A stretch of 64,000 bases of DNA from Serendipita indica DSM 11827 (taxonomy: Eukaryota; Basidiomycota; Agaricomycetes; Sebacinales; Serendipitaceae), in contig CAJVGD010000046.1 in the NCBI GenBank assembly GCA_910890315.1, positions 1,240,001-1,304,000 on the forward strand, read 5' to 3'. Shown here piece after piece: positions 55,694 to 64,000 of the stretch (its first letter is position 1; each line of letters begins with the position of its first letter). The notes beneath the pieces were generated by a model. It was given only the letters and a program-made list of their open reading frames with translations, ran no database searches and was not told the origin of the DNA. The translations under genes and the position numbers were made by a program.

Positions 55694-57528
55694 ATGGAGG
55701 TTCAAACTATCGACTCAAACGCACCTACTGCTGTCCCGACTCCTCGTGTGTCTAGCAGCCCGCTCCCCACAAAGGACGGCAAGGGCAAAACCGACGGCGC
55801 TGTCGTTCTCACTACAACTAATACTATCGACACACTCACAAACGAGGTCGATGCAAGCAATGACGAGGTGGGCAACCAGCCCGACCTCGCGACCGTCTCG
55901 ACTCTTCGCAAGATTTCTCTCCTCATCATGTTCACACTCGCAGAGTTTCTCGACGCGTTTAACAATTCGGCCCTCTTCCCTGCTATCCCACCCTTGACAG
56001 AGGACCTCCACTTTCTCGTCTCGGAGACTGTCTGGGTCATCAGCGCCTATCAGCTCACGTTTGCCGCGTTCCTATTAGTGGTACGTACAGTCTCTGAAAT
56101 CCCCATCTTACAACGAGGCTAACGCGACTCTATTTAGAGCGGACGTATTTCTGATGTGTACACGCCCAAGCCAGCCTTTATTGCTGGTTGTCTCATCCTT
56201 GGCATTACTCATCTCATTGGCGGTTTCACACATCAAAAGATTGCCCTCCTCGTCCTCCGTGCGCTCGGTGGTATTGGTGGCGCCCTCACCATTCCCTCTG
56301 CGCTCTCCCTCATCGTTCAGCTATTCCCGGAACCCACTGCTCAAGCACGTGCCATCTCCCTCTTTGGATCAGCCGGTGCGATCGGTAATATCCTTGGTGT
56401 GCTCATCGGCGCCGTGCTCGTCCAATACGCTGGCTGGAGCTGGATCTTTTGGTTTGTCGCCATCGTCGGGATCAGTATTGCCATTGTCTGCTTCTTCCTC
56501 ATTCCCAACGCGAAGCGTGACCGAAGCAAAAAGGTCAACTTTGACGCGACGGGCGTCACCATCCTAACAGGTTCGTTATTTCTTCACAACCAAACACTCT
56601 GTGCTCATAAGATTTTTTTTTCACAGTCGCGGTCATTTTGTTCATCTTTGCCGTCACCTCTGGCTCGACAAAAGGATGGGGTACCGCCTATGTGCTCGCC
56701 CCGCTCATCATCTCCATCTTCATCGTCGCTGCCTTCTTGTTCTGGGAAGCGCGTATCCCCGCCGATGACGCTGTCCTTCCACCGCGCATGTGGCGCTATC
56801 GTAACTTTGGCGTCCTCGTCGGTCTCGCGCTCTTGCCCTACTTTTGGTGGGTCACCTCGTTTGTGCTCATCACTGCCTGGTGGGAGCAAGTCTTTGGCTG
56901 GTCTGCGATCAACACTGCCGTCCACTTCCTCCCTATGGGTATCGGTGCATGGCTCATCTCCAACTTTACCGGTCGTTTCCCCAAGTGGTTCCCGCACAAA
57001 TATATCCTCTTGGCGGGTCTTACTCTGGCCATCATCTCGACCATCTTGCTTCCCTTTGCCGACTCGCCCGATACTTATTGGCGCTTCACATTCCCAGCAT
57101 TTACGCTAGGTACGATTGGCATGATGATCGTCTACGCCAACTCGTCCATTGCCATCTTCAGCTACACGCCTCCCTCGGTCGCGGGTACAGTCGGCGCCGT
57201 ATTCAACTGCGCACTCCAGCTTGGTTCGGCGGTAGGTCTCGCGGCCGTGTCGAGTATCTCGACGTCTATCGACGAAAAGGTCCGCCTTGAAATTCCGCTT
57301 GACCAGTGGAAGAGCCGACTTGGAGAGATTACAGACGCAATGTGGAAGGAGGCGTTCAAAGGACGCGCTGCGTCTTTCTGGTTCCTTCTTGGAATCTTGG
57401 GCATCGAGGTCATTGCTGTCCTCGTCTTCTTCAAGGTTAACATCCCGAACCATGAAGAAGAAGGCCACCGTGAGCATGCTCCAAAGTCCGACGTCGAGGC
57501 TCCCGTGCAGGAAAAGGAAAAACATTAG
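55694..57528 (+). CDS. DHA2-like MFS transporter (ATR1-type)
   Basis: Exons 55694-56080, 56138-56570 and 56627-57528 give 573 residues, normal for a 12-14-helix DHA2 drug:H+ antiporter. A polar N-tail precedes helix 1 (FTLAEFLDAFNNSALFPAIP). The first loop reads SGRISDVYTPKPAF in place of the usual motif A. Helix 4-5 motifs follow: LRALGGIGGALTIPSALSLI, GSAGAIGNILGVLIGAVLVQ and YAGWSWIFWFVAIVG. The last helices are VAGTVGAVFNCALQLGSAVG and FWFLLGILGIEVIAVLVFFK, and the C-tail is charged. It likely exports a small molecule or drug across the plasma membrane; the ATR1/aminotriazole resemblance is recall. Paralogues lie at 28213-29958 and as a relic at 27786-28018. Confidence 0.87.
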
Positions 57529-57728
57529 GCTATGCAAACTAATCGTCTCGTCTTGTAGCTTTCATGGTTTTTAGACATGTATCTTTATCATATTCTAACA
57601 TGATCTTTTGTCTCCTATTTGCTGGCTTGTCGTCGCGTGACAGCCGTCGCTTGACAGACGGCCAAACAAACCAAAGGTTGGACCTGACTTCGACAGCTAT
57701 AGGCTGTCACTAGTCCTTTCCCCAACGC

Positions 57729-57830
57729 AAATGCCCGACGACACTGTTTGTCGTCCAGCTTGACGGTCAGAATGCCACAAAGGCCACCGTCGATCATCTG
57801 GGAAGGCAACGACAGTGTCGTCGGACATTT
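57729..57830. repeat. Fold-back inverted repeat
   Basis: Two 19-base arms (57729-57747 and 57812-57830) are inverted complements with one mismatch: AAATGCCCGACGACACTGT against AAATGTCCGACGACACTGT. The 64-base loop also holds GACGGT/ACCGTC. It could be a small MITE-like element or a structured RNA tail; no target-site duplication was identified. Confidence 0.6.
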
Positions 57831-58375
57831 ACGAGGGAATCATTTTACTGCTATAAGCAATAAGCAAAATATACTCGAATAATATATTCTTTGACATTTA
57901 AACCTCGTTTTTGAACTGGGCCTACTAGCTCGAGCACGAGAGTCCAGCTGTGACGCTTTCGAGGCTGGTGTCGCTGCTTACGCTTGTCTTGTCCATGCCT
58001 ATAATGGCAGATCAGGAAATGCTGATAAATGAGATCCGGTATCCCACTTTTCATCTTACCCCGTGATGTACCAATTGGGACGACATCCAAAACTCTGATC
58101 TTCGATTACGGAATGTAACCTCTTGAAGGCAGCAAAGCACCCGTATCGTACTCAAATCCGGCTGATCTCGGATTCGTCCCGGGGCTCGATGTTGGGTGAA
58201 CGACAGGGAGTGGTGCATCTAGGATAGAAAATTTATTTGGGTATGTCAAAGGACACTAACCGAAAAGCTCCGGTGTCGAGTCGTTCACGGGTGAATGCGA
58301 GCGCACATGATGCGCACATGATGCGCGGGCCAAGATGTGGAAGCTCATGGTGATGGCATACATCTAACCCATTTC

Positions 58376-58705
58376 TCAGTAAGGGAAGGCCGGGAAGAAG
58401 GCGTATGCATTCAACTCAGGCTTCAACTTTCCAGTTCCGCATCGAGGGAGACCCTCCGACAGCTCGAACATTATAGAGAACATTGACAGCCGGTTATCTT
58501 TGTCGCACATTCCACATGTCGGTTCTGACTGAATGAAAAATGGAATGTAGTGACGACGAAGCTGCGTGATCATCTGAATGTGAAATTGCAGGGGCAGTCT
58601 CTCGGCCCTCCGGACTGAAACCGAATCCGGTGATAAACAGCTCGTGCAATTAGAAACACTAGTAAACGAGACATCGTCCTCGTAATTCTCATTCTCATTC
58701 TCCAT
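58376..58705 (-). CDS. Small unrecognised ORF with CxxC motif
   Basis: An ATG ORF of 109 residues. The central part reads RLPLQFHIQMITQLRRHYIP, then FFIQSEPTCGMCDKDNR. The same pattern recurs at 59657-59757 (LQCHLQTMTQLRR; VNPSCEICNKD), which argues that it is or was coding. The N-terminus is acidic (MENENENYEDD) and the tail has no motif. It may be an exon of a larger gene or one member of a small local family. No function can be proposed. Confidence 0.35.
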   Translation of the reverse strand: MENENENYEDDVSFTSVSNCTSCLSPDSVSVRRAERLPLQFHIQMITQLRRHYIPFFIQSEPTCGMCDKDNRLSMFSIMFELSEGLPRCGTGKLKPELNAYAFFPAFPY

Positions 58706-59656
58706 TGGCTAGCTAAATTCGATTTGGGAAAATGTTATATGTGGTGAATGAATTGCGGGCGAGTAGTGTGGGCTGGCATAACCAACAGCAGGTGAATCCT
58801 CAAAATAAGGTTAAAAAAGAATATCTCTCAAGCTTGGAGATGACAAGGTCGGCGTCTTAGAGATTTGCAATGACTCTAAAGCTTATCCAGGTCGTTTATA
58901 TTGAGAGCTCGAGTAATATCGTGATATTTATCTGCGAATTCCGCATGTTTGCTTGCACGTTAGTTCAATCTGAACACTCACACTATCTCTCCTCTTTTTT
59001 TTTTGGCCCTTTCCTTCTGCCTATGCAAAGCGCGTGCTGAACGTTTCAACAACCCGCAACAGTTTCCAGGTCCACGGCAGTCACACCGGGCCAAATCGTC
59101 CTTCGTGACATTTCTACATCTTTTTTTTTTTCGAATTATTAGACTTTTCTGAAGGTTTCGACTGATGGCCCCTTGGATATCTGGCCATTATTCTAGCAGT
59201 GGCGAAATTTATGGCTAAGTTCAAAACTTCGCCATCCCTAGGACACACTTATAGGCATCCAGTCTTCATATATGTCTTGCTTCAGACCGAGACTGTCTTT
59301 CGATGCTTCTGCGCATTCACTGCGGAGTGAAGGATCAGGCCCGCGTTCGGTATTTATTGCGGATATGTGCTTCCAGGGCGGAATCCAGCTCGCAATAGCT
59401 GGCTTCAAAACTCAAATGGAGTATTCTGAATGCTTCTACTCAGCCTTCTCGCGTATTTCTCTTCCCAAAGTAGGCAACACTCATTATCCCACCACCGTCG
59501 GAGGGATCATCCCAGCTGAACGGGCTGACGTTGCTCAGGGGTCATGGAACGACGCCTTCTCCCACTCGTCATTTTGAATAAAACTTGGACCAACTAGATG
59601 CGGTGCCGCATTGGCAATCATCCGCTACAAGTATAGGTTGGGTGACTAGTCATCCT

Positions 59657-59757
59657 TGTTACATATCTCACAGCTTGGGTTGACCTGTATAGAAAACAGA
59701 TTGCATAGACGACGAAGTTGGGTCATGGTCTGCAGATGGCATTGAAGGGCCACTTAG
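59657..59757 (-). pseudogene. Fragment related to the 58376-58705 ORF
   Basis: About 33 codons on the minus strand read LQCHLQTMTQLRRLCNLFSI then QVNPSCEICNKDD. They match the 58376-58705 ORF in order and spacing, including the CxxC pair. A stop lies just upstream in the same frame and another closes it, so it is a fragment or a lone exon. Confidence 0.4.
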
Positions 59758-60622
59758 TACGCACACAGTTAGCCGCGCGCGGAAGACGGCAATGATGAAA
59801 CACCGGTTACCCGTCTTGATGATTTGCACTTGGGTCAAGGAGTGGTAGCTTCGAGGAGATGCCTTGGTTTGCGTCTCTATCGTTGAAATGATGGGGAGCG
59901 TGTGGGGGTTTGGTTACACACTCGAAATACCCTGAACCATCAGTATGATAAGCTTTTAGGTTGTTTTCTGCCCAGAATCACGCGATATTCATATTCCTCA
60001 TTTGTAGAAGTTGCAGTGGCTTAGACGATAAACAATTAAACACGCTAAGACGATGCAGAAAGCAACCGACTGAGGTGAACGCACATGCCCAGATTCCTCG
60101 CAAGTTTCACCACCCTTCGTGAGTGGTATATTTCCCGCGCATGATCCCCGTATCATAGAAGAATATCCCCTTCGGTAATCGTCCAAGGGATTCTTTCGAT
60201 AGCGATCCGGAAGAAGCCTTGGTGCTTCTGTAGAAAATTTTCCTTACCTACTGGAAGCGCATTGGAAGGGCACCGTGAAGCCAAAAATGTGATGAGATCT
60301 CATGGAGGGGCAGTCGGATGGTCTTTGCTTCGTCGATGCCCCGACCCAAAAGGCGCCCAGTTGCTGTGAAAATCATGGAAATTGTCATCGAGTGCACGAC
60401 CTTTTCACTATCCATGTTGGAATCGATTCTGCTGTTGTCGAAATGGGTGGCATTACCAACTTGAACTCGACCTCGATGTTCGTCGACGTCTAATTCCACC
60501 AAATCCCAGCCTGCAGAATAATCCGCTACTACTGAATCGTTTTCTCTCTTTTTTCACGATTTTCACGCACAACCCACCACGGCTCATAATCAACCTCCTC
60601 GTCTCACCCGCTGCAAGCCATT

Positions 60623-61957
60623 ATGGTGCGTCCTATCGTTATATCAGAGATTTATTGGATTGATTATCATTCTGCGTCAATGTAGTCTACCTCGAGACGA
60701 GCGATATCCCAGACGGACTGGGACGCCCGCATGAACGAAGCAAAAATCTCCAAGCGGTACGTGCGCCACTTCCAGTAATCTGAATGAAGAGAAAATGATA
60801 ATGGGAATCTCGCTGATCTACGGAGTTGACGAGATTAATCAAAATCGCATGTATTATCTGACGCCCTCGCTTTATGGTCCCTCTCGACAGTTTGGGATGG
60901 TCGCTGACCAATGTTCTTGACTCTAGGGATCTCAATCGCATCGTCCTTGACTACCTCATCCTCGAAGGTTATCAGAGCGCGGCCGAATCCTTTGCAGAGG
61001 AAGCCGCGCACGACCTCCCCACCAATGCGGCCCAACAAGTTGAAAATGCCAACATTGAGAGTCGCGTCCAGATTCGCGAAGCCGTCGAGCGCGGCGACAT
61101 TCAAACCGCCATCGAAATGTGCAACGACCTTGACCCAGAGGTATGCACTCCAGTTCCTCTCTTTCATCTCAGGATTAGACACTTCATGCACCACTCTCAG
61201 ACTTCGGTCTGTGATGACAACACGAAACCAAAAACTTCAGTCTTCAATATGATCTCTTCCCCACTCTACCATTAGAGCTCGAGCTGACAATGCATTTCCC
61301 GTAGATTCTCGAGACGCACCCCGCACTCCACTTCCACCTGTTAACGCAGTCTTTGATCGAACTGATACGGGAGGGGCGGACCGCCGAGGCATTGACTTTT
61401 GCCAGGGTGAGGACGGTTCACTTTTTGTCAGTATTTTGACTTACGATACAACGCAGGCGCATCTAGCGCCTCGAGCTGAGCGAAACGAAGAGTTTCTCAA
61501 AGAGTTGGAGAGTGTAATGTGTCTGCTTGTCTACAGTGCTACACCCACAGGTGGTATGTCGCCGAAACTTTTGTGTCACGCTCCCTCATAGATTTCCAGC
61601 AAAGGGCAAGGAGCAAACGGGCAATTCTAAGAAGTCAGTAGAGATCAATGCCCCTCAATCCTTACTCGACCTCCTCTCGATGCAACATCGTTCCCTTACA
61701 GCTTCGGTAAGACTCGTTATCTATTCTATTTCTTCCGCTAATCTCTCTCTCAGGAACTCAATGACGCGTTGCTCTCCTCGATGTCGCTTGGAGGTCCAAG
61801 AAGAGAACCGAGGCTAGCCGGGCTCATGCGCTTATGTTTCTGGGGCGAACGTGTTTTGGATAGTCACGGAATTGACTTTCCGCGACTAACAATCCCGAAA
61901 GGCGAGGGGGCAGGCCTGGATTCTTCACAGTCAGAAGCGGCCAAGGAGTCGAAATAG
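60623..61957 (+). CDS. GID8: GID8/TWA1-like LisH-CTLH subunit of the GID/CTLH E3 ligase
   Basis: Seven exons (60623-60625, 60686-60756, 60927-61140, 61305-61406, 61457-61553, 61600-61706, 61754-61957) join in phase to 265 residues; the first exon is only the ATG. The N-terminus STSRRAISQTDWDARMNEAK leads into the LisH motif (LNRIVLDYLILEGYQSAAES). The CTLH helix pair follows (IESRVQIREAVERGDIQTAI, EMCNDLDPE, ILETHPALHFHLLTQSLIEL). The CRA domain comes next (AEALTFARAHLAPRAERNEE, NDALLSSMSLGGPRREPRLA). GID8 is the scaffold of the GID/CTLH ubiquitin ligase that degrades gluconeogenic enzymes in yeast. The acceptor of exon 6 was chosen at TTCCAG because the earlier AG breaks the frame. The length is slightly above the human orthologue. 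Confidence 0.88.
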
Positions 61958-62238
61958 AGATCTGTATTGTTCCCTGTATTGTGTATTCGTTGCGTGTAAC
62001 ATGTACGACAGTTCTTGAAGCTATCATTTGTCGCTCTAATTTGGACTCTACCGCACCACTAGTATAAGCCTTTCAAGGACAACCGCGCGGACACAGAGCG
62101 TAGAAAATTCAGTTTGTATCCTATGGAGTCTAGAGGTACAACAAGTCAGAACAGACGCAACAACGCGGACTCTAGTTGGGGGTTTGGAAGGAGAGTAGTC
62201 CAGATTATCATGAGCATATCATATCAAACTACACGAGT

Positions 62239-63950
62239 TTATGTTCCACGGCCAGGATGATAGTTGGGCGTGTATGCGACCTCTGGAAGAGACACATCCT
62301 GGCCAGCGTATCCATAAGCAGCCGACATGCCCCTATCACCACGGTCTCGGGGATTGAGATAGGCAGCAATGTTCGGTGAGGTTGAAGTGTGTGAAATAGG
62401 TGGTCTGTAGGTGTTGGGAGGGCTAGGATATTGCATCGCGTACGGAATGTCGGAGTCTGGATTGGGCTTCTTGCTGATATCCGAGTTACTAGATCCAACG
62501 CTCGATGACCTCTTAAAGTCACTGCCTGTCTGCGACGTCTTTCCCTGGTCATCCCACACAATCTTCCTCCCGGTTGCCGTGGGCGAGCCGAGAGACTGAT
62601 TGTTAAAGGGAGCGACGACATCGAATGGACGGACAGGTTGCGAAAGCTGCAGCGAAGCACGCTTGGTCGGACTCTCGAGGTCGTACTCGTACTCCTTTTC
62701 GACATTGACCGTGACGCCGATGCCAATATGGGGACAAACTTTGACGTGCGACTCATGGAGATGTTGTTGGTCATGGAGCGCTGCTGGGTGGCCAATCCTG
62801 TTCCAGTCGAGATTCCGAAACGCTCACGAATAAAGGCAGGGAAGATGGAGCTCGCGGGAACGACACGACGCGTTGCGGTGAAGAGGACAGCGTTGACGAA
62901 TCCACTGAGCATGAAGACCGTCGCGGTGAAGATGGTCACCTCGTAGGGAACCGCCTTGCCCGAGAAGGACGCGAAGCGTGCCGCGGCGATGGGAACGATG
63001 AGGATGGTATATGCAACTGGATACCACATCATCTGGCGAGCGACACGCATTACGTGTGTGTTCTGCGATGGATCCGTGACGGCGTTGTACTGCTTGTTGG
63101 AGTAGCCCTTTGCGACATGGCGACGCTGGAAAGAGAAGCGCCATCCGGATACGTTGACATTGCCGCGAAGTCGGAGAAAGACGAGGGTATAGAGGATGAA
63201 GGAGAGGCCAGCCGACGCGAACATGAAGCAATATTCAAGCGCATACCGTTCGACGGGATACGCAGACGTCATCCAGCACCACAGCCCTGAAATTCCGTAG
63301 AACGGACCTTTCTCCTTGGTCGCGAGGACGCCCGGCCCGAGGGAGAGGACGCCACCTAGAATGCACCAAACGACGACAAGGGTCGTGTAGCACACGCCGT
63401 CAGGCACTTTGGTTCGGTAGAATAGCAGGAAGAATGTATGAACCGCGATAACGAAGGACCACAGGGCCGTCCCGACGTTTCCGGTTTGCTTAATTGCTCC
63501 TTGAGCAACGCAAAGAGAGTTGTTCGTCACACCACCATTACTGATCCAGGCAATGTTAATCAGCGACCCAATACCCTGTGCTAGATCGCATAGGAGGAGC
63601 GAAACAAAATAGGCAGCGACATGCGTGCGAACAAAGACGTGATCGTCTCGCGATCCTTTGGTTCGATACGCTGAGATCTAATGAGAGAAGCAGTCAGACT
63701 CGGCGTGAAATTCGCGCAGGGATGACGGGTTGGTGGGAACCAGAACTAGGAGAGATACTCACCGCCATGATAACAAGGAGAGCAACGACCGAGAGTAAAG
63801 AGAGTGCTCCCGCGGCCACCAAGAGCTAGGAAATGGTAGGTGAGCATTCGTGACAAAAAGGCGCCGTTCGCCGTTCGAGCCACTTACCCCTACGCCCCTC
63901 GCCTCTCCTGGCGAATAGTGCGTCGACATGAGGACTGTGACGTTCGACAT
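62239..63950 (-). CDS. Seven-helix GPCR-like receptor (Git3/cAMP-receptor-like), one apparent frame break
   Basis: Exons 63888-63950, 63763-63825 and 62239-63677. The N-terminus is short with an N-glycosylation-type site (MSNVTVLMS). Helices read LLVAAGALSLLSVVALLVIM, HVAAYFVSLLLCDLAQGIGS, NVGTALWSFVIAVHTFFLLF, VVVWCILGGVLSLGPGVLA, YCFMFASAGLSFILYTLVFL, WYPVAYTILIVPIAAARFA and VFMLSGFVNAVLFTATRR. A Cys before helix 3 (SLCVAQG) and one in loop 2 (GLWCWM) could form the usual disulphide. The plan fits fungal Git3/Gpr1 or cAMP-receptor-like GPCRs that sense nutrients through G-alpha/cAMP. After helix 7 one apparent missing base near 62738 separates SRTSKFVP from IGIGVTVNVEKEYEYDLESP; with it the protein is 521 residues. 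The long Ser/Pro/Asp-rich cytoplasmic tail ends NYHPGRGT. Confidence 0.78.
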
Positions 63951-64000
63951 GGTGAAGAGAAGAGGAGGAGCGAGCCGAGTCCTGTACGCTATTTACCACG
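63951..64000. other. Leader of the receptor gene
   Basis: The last 50 bases are purine-rich 5' leader of the minus-strand receptor gene. Nothing else is seen. Confidence 0.4.

Larger units (their letters stand above)
57529..60622. other. Gene-poor stretch with repeated fragments
   Basis: About 3.1 kb hold no complete recognised gene. Contents are a fold-back repeat (57729-57830), a short direct repeat GCGCACATGAT twice near 58301-58322, two related minus-strand fragments with a CxxC motif (58376-58705 and 59657-59757) and the unsupported plus-strand ORF 59272-59577. The last 100 bases are the GID8 leader. Confidence 0.5.

Noticed and set aside
1-64000. CRISPR arrays, rRNA, prophage-like or biosynthetic clusters
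   Set aside because: No periodic repeats, rRNA sequence or clustered synthase genes were seen; the sequence is a eukaryotic nuclear segment.

Overview
This window is nuclear DNA of a filamentous basidiomycete. The genes carry many short introns (mostly 45-60 bases, GTRNGT-type donors, CTRAY-type branch sites). The gene content is typical of Agaricomycetes: several divergent F-box/LRR-like genes, a seven-helix DUF6534-type membrane protein, a KRE6/SKN1 glucan-synthesis protein, a GPI-anchored glycoprotein of the 'macrophage activating glycoprotein' type and DHA2-like transporters. The protein style recalls Rhizoctonia/Ceratobasidiaceae (Cantharellales); that placement is recall and inference, not a computed result. 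No rRNA, tRNA, CRISPR array or intact mobile element was recognised.

Layout. 0-7 kb: end of a GPI-anchored secreted glycoprotein, a four-helix membrane protein, a gene-free stretch, and a KRE6/SKN1 (GH16-like) gene. 7-13.3 kb: two tandem F-box paralogues on the minus strand, divergent from a short-chain dehydrogenase (SDR). 13.4-25.5 kb: a small uncertain ORF, a long disordered protein with W-D-D motifs (possibly Byr4/Bfa1-like) and a 1,251-residue protein with an unusual C4 zinc finger and a 1.2 kb first intron. 26-30 kb (minus strand): a second SDR, a 3'-end relic of an MFS transporter gene and a nearly complete MFS paralogue. 30-33.7 kb is gene-poor. 33.7-45.3 kb: a large low-complexity protein, an F-box gene, a coiled-coil protein and another F-box gene. 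45.7-49.4 kb: a ten-exon gene for a 1,015-residue protein made of four diverged copies of a roughly 80-110-residue module. 49.8-54.2 kb: a DUF6534-type seven-helix protein, a ubiquitin-like-fold protein with a possible myristoylation start, and an unrecognised protein. 54.5-57.5 kb: a divergent histone H3 and an intact DHA2-like MFS transporter. 57.5-60.6 kb is gene-poor, with repeated CxxC-containing fragments and a fold-back repeat. 60.6-64 kb: GID8, the LisH-CTLH subunit of the GID/CTLH ubiquitin ligase, and a GPCR-like seven-helix receptor.

These are independent housekeeping, surface, transport and regulatory genes; I see no biosynthetic cluster. Two observations cut across the window. 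First, eight apparent frame breaks in otherwise healthy host reading frames all have the sign of one missing base, which suggests consensus deletions in the assembly more than gene decay. Second, the four-module protein has phase-1 introns at every module start and, in three of four modules, at the same internal site. That is direct evidence of intragenic module duplication in a family I cannot name.
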